Below the pieces are notes generated by a model, which saw only the letters and a program-made list of their open reading frames with translations, was not told the origin of the DNA and made no database searches. Positions 40,269 to 49,381 of a DNA stretch of 64,000 nt are shown here, piece by piece; the stretch's first letter is position 1; each line of letters begins with the position of its first letter. The translations under genes were made by a program, and so were the position numbers. This DNA is from Vibrio sp. LaRot3 (GTDB lineage Bacteria; Pseudomonadota; Gammaproteobacteria; Enterobacterales; Vibrionaceae): positions 372,001 through 436,000 of the forward strand of contig NZ_JAPPTI010000002.1 of the NCBI RefSeq assembly GCF_027587025.1, written 5' to 3'.

Positions 40269-41139
40269 TGAACTTCAAGACACGCCATTCATTTCGGTTC
40301 AAGGCGCTGCAAAACGTTACCAGCCACAAGGGCTACTCACCAAGCAGACTAGCAAACAAGTGCTGACCGATATCAACCTTGAAATAAAACAAGGGGAATC
40401 CGTCGCCTTGGTCGGTGCCAGCGGTAGCGGAAAAAGCACATTATGCCGATTAATACTCGGTTTAGAGCCAACCAGTGATGGCGAGATCTATTACCAAGGT
40501 CAAGCGTTATCAAGCTTTACTAAACAAGATTGGATTAACTATCGCCAAGAGGTTCAATTGGTTTTTCAAGACGCTATAGGAGCCGTAAACCCACGCCAAA
40601 CCATTGGACAGATATTGGCAGAGCCTTTGCGCTACCTACGTAAACTGACCAAGCCAGAAATCGAATCTGAAAGTAAGCAGCTAATGGCCAAAGTGGGATT
40701 GGATATTGCCCTATTAGCCAGAAAAGCCGGGCAATTAAGCGGTGGTCAATTACAGCGGGTCGGTATTGCGCGGGCTCTAGCAGTAAAGCCAAAGTTGATC
40801 GCTCTTGATGAGTCCTTATCAAGTTTAGACTTGGTACTACAGCAACAGATGATTGCGTTGTTGAAATCGATACAGCAAGAATCTGGAACTGCATTCTTAC
40901 TCATCACCCATGATTTGCGTTTAGTCGATTTGTTTTGCCATCGAGTGATCGTGCTCGACCAAGGAGAGATTGTGGAAAGTCGCCCAGCAAATACCAATGC
41001 ACCTTGGCAAAGTGATATGGGTAAAAAGCTTAACTCAGCGATTCTACCCGCTATGCCGGTGACTAGAGCTAAAGAGACAACATCAACCGTGGAGAATCTA
41101 CAAAATGAAGATAGCTCTTTAAATGTAGGTGCTGCTTAA
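40261..41139 (+). CDS. nikE: ABC importer ATP-binding protein, NikE family
   Basis: A 292-residue ATPase: Walker A GASGSGKSTL, signature LSGGQLQRVGIARAL, Walker B LIALDESLSSLD. The start ATG 40261 has AAGGAGG upstream and overlaps nikD by 8 bp. The C-terminal 35 residues (VTRAKETTSTVENLQNED) form a polar extension not usual in NikE. Last gene of the operon. Confidence 0.85.
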   Translation: MVNELQDTPFISVQGAAKRYQPQGLLTKQTSKQVLTDINLEIKQGESVALVGASGSGKSTLCRLILGLEPTSDGEIYYQGQALSSFTKQDWINYRQEVQLVFQDAIGAVNPRQTIGQILAEPLRYLRKLTKPEIESESKQLMAKVGLDIALLARKAGQLSGGQLQRVGIARALAVKPKLIALDESLSSLDLVLQQQMIALLKSIQQESGTAFLLITHDLRLVDLFCHRVIVLDQGEIVESRPANTNAPWQSDMGKKLNSAILPAMPVTRAKETTSTVENLQNEDSSLNVGAA

Positions 41140-41246
41140 CAAAGCATTAAGCCTCAATGTGATTGTGCCTCACGGTGATTGTGCCTAAGCACGCATTTGG
41201 CATTTCAAACATCTGTCAAACAACTCACACTGTCAGTGGCTAGATA

Positions 41247-41276
41247 AAAGAGAGGCATGAGTGCCTCTCTTTCATT
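41247..41276 (+). terminator. Terminator of the nik operon
   Basis: An 11-bp stem AAAGAGAGGCA (41247-41257) pairs with 41262-41272 around TGAG, then CATTTC. The T-tract is short and overlaps the stop of the convergent Nudix gene. Confidence 0.8.
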
Positions 41277-41673
41277 TCAGCATAAGGTGGGCGCTTAAAC
41301 GTCGATACTCATTTAGCGCAACTTTATCCGCTTCAATGGCGACATTGTCTGGGTCAATCTCAAACCATTCGACACTCTCCGCTTCGAGTGCGGTTATTTC
41401 CCCTTGCCACTGAGTAACGACGTAATAGTGAATCAGCTGTAGCTCCGAAGTTGGATGGTAAAGAGAGCACAAGTATTTAGAGCGTACTGGCGTTACTTGC
41501 AGTTCTTCCATCAGTTCTCGCATCAACGTATCTTCTTGCTCTTCTCCCGCTTCCATATGACCACCGGGAACATTAGTCATACCTGCATCTGTCTCTCGAT
41601 CTGCACCACGCTTTTCTAGCAATATCCTATTTTGACTAATAAGCATAAACGAAACGCATTGATGAACCTCCAT
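41272..41673 (-). CDS. Nudix hydrolase
   Basis: A 133-residue Nudix protein with the box GGHMEAGEEQEDTLMRELME ELQV (G-x5-E-x7-R-E-x-x-E-E) at about residues 37-60. EKRGADRETDAGMTNVPGG before it is the usual substrate-side strand. Substrate unknown. It begins 2 bp after the GNAT gene stop, so the two are cotranscribed and translationally close. Confidence 0.87.
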   Translation of the reverse strand: MEVHQCVSFMLISQNRILLEKRGADRETDAGMTNVPGGHMEAGEEQEDTLMRELMEELQVTPVRSKYLCSLYHPTSELQLIHYYVVTQWQGEITALEAESVEWFEIDPDNVAIEADKVALNEYRRLSAHLMLK

Positions 41674-41675
41674 TT

Positions 41676-42116
41676 CTAGACAGCCTCCCTTCGCATTAAA
41701 AACTCCGATTCACTTTCTTCGACAACCTTAAAACCATGTCGCGAATACAGCTTTTGTGCTGGATTCGACTTAATCACACTTAGGCCTACTTTTGATCGGG
41801 TTTGTTGTGCGCAGCCAATCAAATACTCTAGCAACTGGCTACCAATACGCTTGCCTTGATACTCTGGTAAAACCTGTAGCTGAACCAAATACCAATAATT
41901 TGTATCCTGATCGTAAGTCGCTTTATACAAGCCTACAGATTTTCCTTTGTACTCTATGATCTGTGCGTGTTCGAAATGGTATTGGATCCGCTTTTGATAC
42001 GCTTCATCACTGATTGGCATGTCGGCACCAATCAAGTATTCCCTCATGGTTCGATCTCTTAACATCATTAAAAAATCTAAATCTGAGGATTTGGCTTTAC
42101 GTAACGAGATTTCCAT
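41676..42116 (-). CDS. GNAT family N-acetyltransferase
   Basis: A 146-residue acetyltransferase: ISLRKAKSSDLDFLMMLRD at the start, YLVQLQVLPEYQGKRIGSQL (acetyl-CoA loop Q-G-K-R-I-G) near 95 and NPAQKLYSRHGFKVVEESES near the end. The ATG 42116 with GGAG upstream is chosen over a longer upstream frame. Substrate unknown. Pairs with the Nudix gene. Confidence 0.85.
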   Translation of the reverse strand: MEISLRKAKSSDLDFLMMLRDRTMREYLIGADMPISDEAYQKRIQYHFEHAQIIEYKGKSVGLYKATYDQDTNYWYLVQLQVLPEYQGKRIGSQLLEYLIGCAQQTRSKVGLSVIKSNPAQKLYSRHGFKVVEESESEFLMRREAV

Positions 42117-42243
42117 ACCTAGCTCCGACGATACAATTGACTCACTCAGTAGATTGTAACAGTCAAAATCCGCCAAGAGTTTCCTTTCCATAATTTTCTT
42201 TATGAGTGTGACCAAGAGCACCACATCGGCCGAAACAATAGAC

Positions 42244-42714
42244 TTAACGCCTAATTAAGCCGCCATGATAGTGCAAGTCGTAAACCTTCTTCTGTTCTAG
42301 TTCAATCCATTCATATCCTGTAAACGAATTAACATCCCCTTTATTGGTGTCGTGATAGCATCCCCAGTTTGTATTAATCACCGAATCACCTAAAAACTCG
42401 CCAGACTGATAGATTTCAGTTAATGCTGTTATTACTGCATTGCCTGCCTTTTCTCCGTTACATATATCAGGCCTTAAGATCTTCCCGTAATAGTTCATAG
42501 CCCAAACAGGCTCACCTTCGAAATACACCACTTCTTGCCCTAGAAAATCGGTGCCACCAAAGTAACTGTCTAGATATTGAAATGGGCCTCTTTGGTATTG
42601 AATATCACTAGCGCCTTTGCGCGATGGTAAGCATTTAGGGGCTAGACCGATATATGAGTTAGCTTTTGCTTCAGCAATAAAGCGGTAAAGTTCTTGTTTA
42701 GTAAAAGATGACAT
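42244..42714 (-). CDS. DUF5680 domain-containing protein
   Basis: A 156-residue soluble protein. The pattern FIAEAKANSYIG, then QYLDSYFGGTDFLGQEVVYF and GEPVWAMNYYGKIL fits DUF5680, a small-molecule-binding-like domain of unknown function, often fused to Xre regulators but free here. Start ATG with GGGAGG upstream. Stands between the GNAT/Nudix pair and the RES/Xre module. Confidence 0.78.
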   Translation of the reverse strand: MSSFTKQELYRFIAEAKANSYIGLAPKCLPSRKGASDIQYQRGPFQYLDSYFGGTDFLGQEVVYFEGEPVWAMNYYGKILRPDICNGEKAGNAVITALTEIYQSGEFLGDSVINTNWGCYHDTNKGDVNSFTGYEWIELEQKKVYDLHYHGGLIRR

Positions 42715-42794
42715 ATAACCTCCCGATCAAAGAAGTTATAACAACTGTATATAAACACAGTTATTCCGAGTCACTTCACTTAAATGAAAAACAC

Positions 42795-43259
42795 CTATTT
42801 AATCAGTCGTAAATCAAACTGAAAATTTAAACGAGTGGCAGATTGGACAATTAGGTTGGCATCAGGATGTTGAATGTTAAGTAGATAATTGCGCTCGCGG
42901 GGAACAATGGTGGAAGGCACTGATAGGATTGGGCTGGCCAAACTTTTAAGCCATTGATCACCAATCTCAGCGGTATCTGTTGGTGCTGGGTTCTCTTGCC
43001 AATTTGAAGGCAAATCCGCATCATCGATAGTGAGACCCGCTTGTTGACCAAACGTCACTTGATACAGTTCATAGCTTGCGAGCAATTCGCTATTTTGCAA
43101 ATGAACCAACATCTCTAACATGGCTAACGATTCAGAACCTGCAAGATAAACACAACTATTGCCCTTGCTGTTCCATCGTCCTCCGTATAAACGGGCGCCT
43201 TCGCCATCAAAAGCGTTGGCCGCCCATTTCTTGCTCACGATACGGTAGCCATACAGCAT
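42795..43259 (-). CDS. RES domain toxin of RES-Xre module
   Basis: A 154-residue RES-family toxin. Conserved Arg, Glu and Ser elements are present: YRIVSKKWAANAFDGEGARL with GGRWNSKGN, SESLAMLEMLVHL (the Glu) and LSVPSTIVPRERNYLLN (the Ser). Members of this family degrade NAD+ and block growth unless bound by the partner antitoxin. The start overlaps the antitoxin stop by 1 bp, as usual for this pair. Confidence 0.87.
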   Translation of the reverse strand: MLYGYRIVSKKWAANAFDGEGARLYGGRWNSKGNSCVYLAGSESLAMLEMLVHLQNSELLASYELYQVTFGQQAGLTIDDADLPSNWQENPAPTDTAEIGDQWLKSLASPILSVPSTIVPRERNYLLNIQHPDANLIVQSATRLNFQFDLRLIK

Positions 43260-43702
43260 TAAGAGAAGACTCCGTGCTCAAGTCGGCCAATGAGGTCAAG
43301 TACCGCTTCTGTCTCTGCGGAAGTGGACAACATCGTAATTGGCTTATTATTCCCTAACCCTGTCACCGAAGTGGTTAGCCATTGACGTGCTTTAACGGCG
43401 TCGAGCTCAAACAGGTCAAGACTTGCTTGATACACTTCCGCAAAGCGATACAGCCTATCGCTCTCTTCCTTATTAAACTTACCAGACTTAGCTCTGCGCT
43501 GAAGCGTTGCCCGTGGGATTGCGGTTGCATTTGCGACATCTTGTTTCTCAAAACCAGAGATAGATGCCAGTTTGCCAAACACTTCAAAAGGCAGACCTTC
43601 ATGCAATGCTTGATGCAATTTGATGCCGCGAGCAGGCAAACCGACTTGTTGCCAGAATGAAGCTTTCGTTGGCGTTGGTTTATAGCTTTGGAATGTTTGC
43701 AT
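43259..43702 (-). CDS. Xre/ParS-type antitoxin of RES-Xre module (DUF2384)
   Basis: A 147-residue antitoxin: a short N-terminal HTH-like part (LPFEVFGKLASISGFEKQDV ANATAIPRATLQRRAKSG) and a C-terminal DUF2384 toxin-binding domain (LYRFAEVYQASLDLFELDAV KARQWLTTSVTGLGNNKPI). The ATG 43702 has GGAGGTG upstream. A perfect 11-bp inverted repeat spans 43716-43742, where self-repression should act. First gene of the operon, followed by the toxin. Confidence 0.85.
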   Translation of the reverse strand: MQTFQSYKPTPTKASFWQQVGLPARGIKLHQALHEGLPFEVFGKLASISGFEKQDVANATAIPRATLQRRAKSGKFNKEESDRLYRFAEVYQASLDLFELDAVKARQWLTTSVTGLGNNKPITMLSTSAETEAVLDLIGRLEHGVFS

Positions 43703-43715
43703 CATCACCTCCATC

Positions 43716-43742
43716 ATTTGATACATTCATTATGTATCAAAT
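43716..43742 (-). promoter_or_regulatory. Operator palindrome of the RES-Xre module
   Basis: ATTTGATACAT and ATGTATCAAAT form an 11-bp perfect inverted repeat with a 5-nt centre, directly upstream of the antitoxin start. Autoregulation by the antitoxin is the expected role. Confidence 0.75.
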
Positions 43743-43786
43743 GAGCAAAAGCACCAAGCAATATTGCTCATTTTCCATACACAAAC

Positions 43787-43817
43787 AAAATCGCCCAACT
43801 CGGGTTGGACGATTTTT
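43787..43817 (-). terminator. Terminator of galE
   Basis: Stem AAAATCG-x-CCAAC (43787-43799) pairs with 43804-43816 with one internal mismatch (C/A). On the minus strand the T-run follows. It can also end transcripts from the left. Confidence 0.75.
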
Positions 43818-43839
43818 AGTGATAAGTTAAAGGCAGGGG

Positions 43840-44856
43840 TTAATTATCTGGGTAGCCATCCGGGTTATTTGACTGCCAGCACCACGCATCTTGCGTCATC
43901 TGCTGTAATGTCTTTGTCGCAGTCCAGTTTAGCTCTAGCCTTGCCTTTGATGGGTCAGCCCAACACTCTGCAATGTCACCCTCTCTGCGGTCTACAATCT
44001 GATAAGGTACTGCTTTGCCGCTCGCTTGCTCAAACGCATGCACCATTTGCAATACACTGTATCCTACTCCAGTGCCCAAGTTGTACACATGCAAACCCGG
44101 CTGATTACCAACCTGTTTTAATGCCGCGAGATGACCATCCGCCAAATCCATTACATGAATATAATCTCGTACGCCAGTGCCATCTTTGGTTGGGTAGTCA
44201 TCACCAAACACCGACAGCACTTCACGCCGACCCACTGCGACTTGAGAAACATAAGGCATTAAATTGTTGGGTATCCCCTGTGGGTCTTCGCCCAACTCAC
44301 CAGATGGATGAGCCCCTACCGGGTTGAAATAACGCAGCAAAGTAATACTCCACTCCGGATTGGCTTTATGAAAATCCGCAAGACACTCTTCCACCATTAA
44401 CTTACTGCGTCCGTAAGGATTAGTGGCACTGGTCGGAAAGTCTTCTGTGATCGGCACACTAGCAGGATCACCATAAACGGTTGCTGACGAACTGAAAATC
44501 AACGATTTCACGCCAGCCTCTCGCATAGCATCGACCAGAGTTAAGGTTCCGTGGACATTGTCTTCATAATACTCTAGAGGATGAGTGACTGACTCTCCTA
44601 CGGCCTTCAAACCTGCAAAGTGAATAACAGCGTCAATGTGGTTGTCTTTTAGCACTTCAACTAAAGCCGGTTTATCCCGTACGTCCAAGTGATAAAATGT
44701 AGGTTTACTGCGCGCCAACTTCTCTATCCGGTGCAGAACCGATGCCTTACTGTTACATAAATTATCGTAAATAACCGGCGTGTAATTCGCCTCTAGCAAT
44801 TGAATGCATGTATGGCTACCAATATAGCCCATCCCACCAGTAACAAGTACGTTCAT
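43840..44856 (-). CDS. galE: UDP-glucose 4-epimerase
   Basis: A 338-residue extended SDR. NAD-binding [16 protein letters not shown] at the start; catalytic Ser in [11 protein letters not shown] and Tyr-Lys in [12 protein letters not shown] (~149-153). The product length matches E. coli GalE (338). It interconverts UDP-glucose and UDP-galactose for the Leloir pathway and surface glycans. The ATG 44856 with AGAGGG upstream is chosen; the longer frame has none. No galKTM genes are near, so this copy probably serves polysaccharide synthesis. Confidence 0.93.
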   Translation of the reverse strand: MNVLVTGGMGYIGSHTCIQLLEANYTPVIYDNLCNSKASVLHRIEKLARSKPTFYHLDVRDKPALVEVLKDNHIDAVIHFAGLKAVGESVTHPLEYYEDNVHGTLTLVDAMREAGVKSLIFSSSATVYGDPASVPITEDFPTSATNPYGRSKLMVEECLADFHKANPEWSITLLRYFNPVGAHPSGELGEDPQGIPNNLMPYVSQVAVGRREVLSVFGDDYPTKDGTGVRDYIHVMDLADGHLAALKQVGNQPGLHVYNLGTGVGYSVLQMVHAFEQASGKAVPYQIVDRREGDIAECWADPSKARLELNWTATKTLQQMTQDAWCWQSNNPDGYPDN

Positions 44857-45247
44857 ACACAGCCCTCTTAGATTCTTGGTTGGCACAAGTACATCTAGAT
44901 TCATATAAAGTATAAGAGGGGTTTTACAGTTATGTGTAATTTATGTCTTTTCGCTGATCTAATGGGGAGAATCGCCCCACTACTTTAATGTTCTAATTCG
45001 CCCATATTAGGACTCATGAAATGCATGATAAATTTGAGCGTTACGCCCATGTTCGAAATCACACTCGCATCAACAATCCTACCTAAGTCACTGACATAAC
45101 GTTGGTATTTACGATAATCTAACTTTTAGTTGGAATGGATTGCTTACACGACAAAATGTCAAACCGTTGCATGGGCTAACGCGGAGATTATCGGTACAGC
45201 AATCTATGCTAAACATGGGTAAAGGATTCAATACAGGGAGCGTATCT
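44857..45247. promoter_or_regulatory. Divergent intergenic region between galE and pxpA
   Basis: 391 bp without a supported gene. A GGGG...CCCC hairpin-like element (TGGGGAGAATCGCCCCA near 44963) is present without a T-tract. It holds both promoters, but I could not assign them with certainty. Confidence 0.45.
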
Positions 45248-45991
45248 ATGACACAACGACGCCTCACCTTAAATTGCGATATGGGTGAAAGTTTTGGGTG
45301 TTGGAACAAGGGACAAGATGACGAAGTCATGCCATTAATCGACATGGCAAACATTGCCTGCGGATTCCACGCGTCTGATCCGGTCACCATGGCGAACACA
45401 GTAAAACTCGCGGTTCGGCACCAAGTCCGTGTTGGTGCTCATCCAAGCTACCCAGATTTAGTCGGTTTTGGCCGACGCAGCATGGCGCTATCCGCAGAAG
45501 AAATTACTTACTCGGTCATCTATCAGGTAGGCGCACTTAAATCGATTTGTGATAGCTTTAACCACAGCGTTGATTACATCAAACCTCATGGCGCACTCTA
45601 CAACGACATGATGCGAGATTTAGCGATCTTTGAATCTATAGTTGATGCAGCGGCAAGCTTCAATCTACCTGTGATGATGTTAGCTCAACAAGACAATAGC
45701 GACTTCTTCGATATCGCAGAGCGATACGACGTGCCTTTGTTATTTGAAGCCTTTGCCGATAGAGCTTACTTAGCCGATGGCAGCTTAGCCCCCAGAGAAC
45801 AAGCAGGTTCGGTACTTACTCATCAAGAAGACATCGTTGGCCAAGTATTGCAAATGGTCAATTATGGCAAGGTAAGAACCATTGATGGCTACACACTCGA
45901 TATTGAAGCCGACACAATTTGTGTTCACGGAGACAACCCCGCCGCACTTCAAACGCTAATTGAACTCAACCAGCAATTAGGCAGAGGTTAG
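45248..45991 (+). CDS. pxpA: 5-oxoprolinase subunit PxpA (LamB/YcsF family)
   Basis: A 247-residue protein of the LamB/YcsF family: LTLNCDMGESFGCWNKGQDD, ANIACGFHASDPVTMANTVK, VGAHPSYPDLVGFGRRSM and YIKPHGALYNDM. PxpA with PxpB and PxpC cleaves 5-oxoproline to glutamate with ATP. The ATG 45248 with AGGGAG upstream is chosen over a longer frame. The three subunits are in one operon, in the order A-B-C (E. coli has B-C-A). Confidence 0.92.
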   Translation: MTQRRLTLNCDMGESFGCWNKGQDDEVMPLIDMANIACGFHASDPVTMANTVKLAVRHQVRVGAHPSYPDLVGFGRRSMALSAEEITYSVIYQVGALKSICDSFNHSVDYIKPHGALYNDMMRDLAIFESIVDAAASFNLPVMMLAQQDNSDFFDIAERYDVPLLFEAFADRAYLADGSLAPREQAGSVLTHQEDIVGQVLQMVNYGKVRTIDGYTLDIEADTICVHGDNPAALQTLIELNQQLGRG

Positions 45992-45992
45992 T

Positions 45993-46700
45993 ATGGACAA
46001 CTTTCAGTATCGTATTGAGCCCGTTTCAGAAACCGCATTAATGGTTCGCTTTAATCATCCATCGAGCAAGTCGTTGTCCATAGCCATCGGCTATATCGCC
46101 AATGAAATCTATCGCCAGCATGCACACTTCATCATGAATGCCACCCCGGCGTATGACTCCATTTTGGTCGACTATTTACCTAATCGAATGGTGCCTCAAG
46201 CGCTCGCGCACGCCATCGAAACCATTATTGAACACTACCAACCTACGCAAATCAAAGCCAGTGACGATGTGATCCCACTGCCTGTGTACTACTCTAGTCA
46301 AGTCGGCCCAGACATCGCGTTATATCAATCGAAAGGAATGTCACTCGATGACATTATTGAGCTACATACTGAGCGCACCTATTTTGTTAGCGCGATTGGT
46401 TTCTCTGCCGGTTTCGCCTTTTTAAGCGACGTCGCTCCAGATCTTGAACTGCCACGCCAAGCAACACCACGGCTAAACGTACCGAAAGGCAGCGTCGCGG
46501 TTGCTGGCAGTAAAACTGCCATTTATCCAAGTGCCTCACCCGGTGGTTGGAACATCATCGGCAATTGCCCGATTGACCTATATGACCCGACTGAGACGCC
46601 AGTTACTCCGTTTTCTATTGGTGCGGAAGTGCAATTCTATTCCATCGATAAAGAGACATTTATTGAACTTGGCGGTCAAATACATGAGGGTTGGAAATGA
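45993..46700 (+). CDS. pxpB: 5-oxoprolinase subunit PxpB (KipI family)
   Basis: A 235-residue protein of the KipI/allophanate hydrolase subunit 1 family. It has the N-terminal YRIEPVSETALMVRFN and the C-terminal FSAGFAFLSDVAPDL, PRLNVPKGSVAVAGSKTAIY and SPGGWNIIGNCP elements. Binds PxpC for ATP-dependent oxoproline hydrolysis. Starts 1 bp after pxpA and overlaps pxpC by 4 bp. Confidence 0.9.
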   Translation: MDNFQYRIEPVSETALMVRFNHPSSKSLSIAIGYIANEIYRQHAHFIMNATPAYDSILVDYLPNRMVPQALAHAIETIIEHYQPTQIKASDDVIPLPVYYSSQVGPDIALYQSKGMSLDDIIELHTERTYFVSAIGFSAGFAFLSDVAPDLELPRQATPRLNVPKGSVAVAGSKTAIYPSASPGGWNIIGNCPIDLYDPTETPVTPFSIGAEVQFYSIDKETFIELGGQIHEGWK

Positions 46701-47623
46701 GTAGAGACTATATTGAAATCATCAAACCCGGCGCTCTAAGCTTACTGCAAGACCTTGGGCGTTTTGGGCAAAGCCAAATGGGCATCACGCAAGGTGGCGC
46801 TTTAGATGACTACGCTTACAGTTGGGCAAATAAGTTATTAGGTAACCCTGCCGGCGCAGCCTGTATCGAAATCACACTAGGCCAAAGCAGTTATCAAATT
46901 CAAGCCGACTGCCAACTGGCTATTACCGGCGCAGAAATGCATGCGAGCCTAGATGGCGAGCCTGTCACTAACTGGGCGAGCTTTAATGCCAAGAAAGGCC
47001 AAGTTCTGAGCTTTGCCATCGCACAATCAGGATTACGTAGCTATCTTGCCGTCAAACATGGTTTTCAAGTCGCACCTCAGCTTGGCAGTGTATCCACCGT
47101 TGCCCGTGATAAATTAGGTGGAATCGCGCAAGGTTTAGCGCTGCAACCCGGAGACAAGCTCCCTGTCATCACTAGCCAAGCGAGCAAGGAAAATCAGCTG
47201 AGCTTTCGCTTCAAACCCGACTATTCATTACCCGTCACATTAAGAGTCATTGAAGGTTATCAAACCCATCTTTTCGACCCCGACGCATTGGCCCACTTTT
47301 ATCTCGCCTCATTTACAGTGAGTCAAAACATCAACCGGATGGGCTATCGGCTGACTGGAGCTAGCATAACCGCCCCAACAGAAACCCTACTCAGTGAGGG
47401 TGTTGCCCTTGGTGCCATTCAAGTACCACCAGATGGCGAGCCGATTATATTACTTAATGATCGACAAACCTTAGGTGGATACCCAAAACTTGGCTGTGTC
47501 GCCCGTGTAGATTTGCCGCGCTTAGCACAAGCGAAGCCGGGGCAAACGGTCACATTCGTAAAAGGGAATTTAGGTGAATTACAGTCGATTTGGAGTCGTT
47601 GGGCAAACTATTTTGGCTATTAA
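46697..47623 (+). CDS. pxpC: 5-oxoprolinase subunit PxpC (KipA family)
   Basis: A 308-residue biotin-dependent-carboxyltransferase-like (KipA / allophanate hydrolase subunit 2) protein. LLQDLGRFGQSQMGITQGGA LDDYA at the start, NRMGYRLTGASI and SEGVALGAIQVPPDGEPIIL near the end are family hallmarks. The ATG 46697 lies in ATGA shared with the pxpB stop; a TTG two codons earlier is less likely. Confidence 0.9.
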   Translation: MSRDYIEIIKPGALSLLQDLGRFGQSQMGITQGGALDDYAYSWANKLLGNPAGAACIEITLGQSSYQIQADCQLAITGAEMHASLDGEPVTNWASFNAKKGQVLSFAIAQSGLRSYLAVKHGFQVAPQLGSVSTVARDKLGGIAQGLALQPGDKLPVITSQASKENQLSFRFKPDYSLPVTLRVIEGYQTHLFDPDALAHFYLASFTVSQNINRMGYRLTGASITAPTETLLSEGVALGAIQVPPDGEPIILLNDRQTLGGYPKLGCVARVDLPRLAQAKPGQTVTFVKGNLGELQSIWSRWANYFGY

Positions 47624-47633
47624 AGATAGTGAG

Positions 47634-47662
47634 GAATATTAGGGTCATTAGCCCTAATATTC
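47634..47662. terminator. Bidirectional hairpin between pxpC and the FAD oxidoreductase gene
   Basis: An 11-bp stem GAATATTAGGG (47634-47644) pairs with 47652-47662. It overlaps the stop codon of the minus-strand gene. There is no strong T-tract on either side. Confidence 0.6.
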
Positions 47663-49093
47663 TCCATATACCTCTGCTAGCTCAACAGGGTAACTGCGCT
47701 GAGAAGCTAATACTTTGGCACGCTCTACAACCAGTTGCTCGGTTAATCCCATTGTCACTGGGTGCGCTTCTTCTATGGAAGTTTCGCCATTTTTCACTAA
47801 CCCCCACTGCGCTGCAATTTTCATCGCCGCTTCAATTGCCGAAGAACCTTTAACGATTTCTAAACGCGCATAATTGTCGCCATCAAAGCTAACATCTGCA
47901 GTACGTAGCGTGTCATCATTTCCCGGGATCTGCTGCGCTCCAAACAGTGGCGAACCATACTCTTTCGCCGATGCGTAATCGGGCACAAACCGACTCATGT
48001 GCTCAATCGCACGCACGCTACGAGAAATTTGGACGTGCTCTGGCCAGCCATGTTCGATTTTGTTTTCTAAGCTAAGAGGAAGGTTTGGCTGAGAAGATTC
48101 ATTATTGCTGGTCACAAGGCCACCTTCAAACAGCGTAATGTCCTTGGTCATGCCATGTAACTGGAAGACGTTGTTGGCGTATGGCGTCAACTGTGCCATG
48201 CCATCTTTACTGCCGCGAGGTCCATGGAAAATCACTTCCGGCCATTTATATTGATTATGAGACCAATGGGTGACGTAAGCGGCTTTGAACTCCACTAAAC
48301 GTGAGCGTTTCTTTGCAACCAGATCGTCAATAGAACCGGTTTTAAAGCCACAAGCATTAATCACGTAATCGTAATACTGTGTTTGTGTCCCCTCGCCTGA
48401 CTCAACGGTTACATCCCACCCTTGACCATGTTCAGCCATATCGACCACTTTACTTGCCACACTTAACTGGCAGTTATCCAGTTGCTCGAGCACTAACGAT
48501 GCGGTCGCAGCGATACGGAAAACGCTCCAACCGTGTTCTTGAACGGCAACGACAGGATATGTCATACCATCAAGATCAGCTTGGTCTGCAAAAGGAATCA
48601 ACCATTCATCAAAACCTTGTGGCTGCTCGGGTTGAACGGTGTGCTTCAATGCTTCTAAATCTTCTCGGTAATAAAGCTTGTAATAATCACCAGGCTCACC
48701 AAGCACCTTGTTCGCACTGTCTTGCTCTACTAACTTTTGATACACCGATTGAATTTGATGAAGACGCGGCAATAAGGCGTTTGGGTCACCGCCGTCGCTT
48801 TTAGGAACCACAATTAACGTTGGACGACGATTGAGAGTATGTGGATAAAGACGAACGGAGTTGATCGATTGGGTTAGCAACTCAAGGCATTGCTCTAGCG
48901 AGATCTCACGGTATAAGTTTCCACCAGCGTGCAAATGACAAATTGGAGGTCCACTTACCAAGCCCGGGCTTTTCTCTATCAGGTGGACGTTCACGCCCTG
49001 CTCTGCAAGATGTATTGCAGCCGTTGAGCCTGCGATACCCGCTCCGATTATTGCGACTTTAGGTGCCGACTTTCGATCATTAGTTGAGTTCAT
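47654..49093 (-). CDS. FAD-dependent oxidoreductase (DAO family)
   Basis: A 479-residue protein with an N-terminal FAD-binding Rossmann motif (VAIIGAGIAGSTAAIHLAEQ, then LIEKSPG) and the second FAD element YDYVINACGFKTGSIDD near residue 245. The middle and C-terminal parts resemble DAO-type amine or hydroxyacid dehydrogenases. There is no signal peptide or membrane anchor. It is convergent with the pxp operon. Substrate unknown; related Vibrio proteins are annotated only as FAD-dependent oxidoreductase. Confidence 0.82.
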   Translation of the reverse strand: MNSTNDRKSAPKVAIIGAGIAGSTAAIHLAEQGVNVHLIEKSPGLVSGPPICHLHAGGNLYREISLEQCLELLTQSINSVRLYPHTLNRRPTLIVVPKSDGGDPNALLPRLHQIQSVYQKLVEQDSANKVLGEPGDYYKLYYREDLEALKHTVQPEQPQGFDEWLIPFADQADLDGMTYPVVAVQEHGWSVFRIAATASLVLEQLDNCQLSVASKVVDMAEHGQGWDVTVESGEGTQTQYYDYVINACGFKTGSIDDLVAKKRSRLVEFKAAYVTHWSHNQYKWPEVIFHGPRGSKDGMAQLTPYANNVFQLHGMTKDITLFEGGLVTSNNESSQPNLPLSLENKIEHGWPEHVQISRSVRAIEHMSRFVPDYASAKEYGSPLFGAQQIPGNDDTLRTADVSFDGDNYARLEIVKGSSAIEAAMKIAAQWGLVKNGETSIEEAHPVTMGLTEQLVVERAKVLASQRSYPVELAEVYGEY

Positions 49094-49381
49094 TTCGATC
49101 AGTAATTCATTCTTTCTGATGGTATTTTAAAGACTTTGTCTTGGTATGAAAATCACATTTTTTAGATGGGTTTGAACACATAATTTCATTGTAAAAAAAA
49201 CGAAAAAAAGCTTGACGTATTTTTTGTGAAAAGCCAATTCTCACTCTGTGTGAATAACAAATTTGCGCTACACATCGTGGTCATTGGCTTTGTGAGCTAA
49301 CACGTATTATTCGCCAGTTAAGTTATCCCGAACTTTATCCACAGCTTCTGTGGGTAACTAACGATTATAACGTACAGGATG
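49094..49381. other. Intergenic region with hairpin and DnaA-box-like 9-mer
   Basis: 288 bp without a gene. TTATCCACAG (49335-49344) and CTGTGGGTAA form a 10-bp hairpin with one G-T pair. TTATCCACA inside it equals a consensus DnaA box but stands alone. It is downstream of the minus-strand ABC permease gene and upstream of the FAD gene. Confidence 0.4.

Noticed and set aside
49335..49343. Replication origin
   Set aside because: A single DnaA-box-like 9-mer without clusters, AT-rich unwinding region or origin genes.
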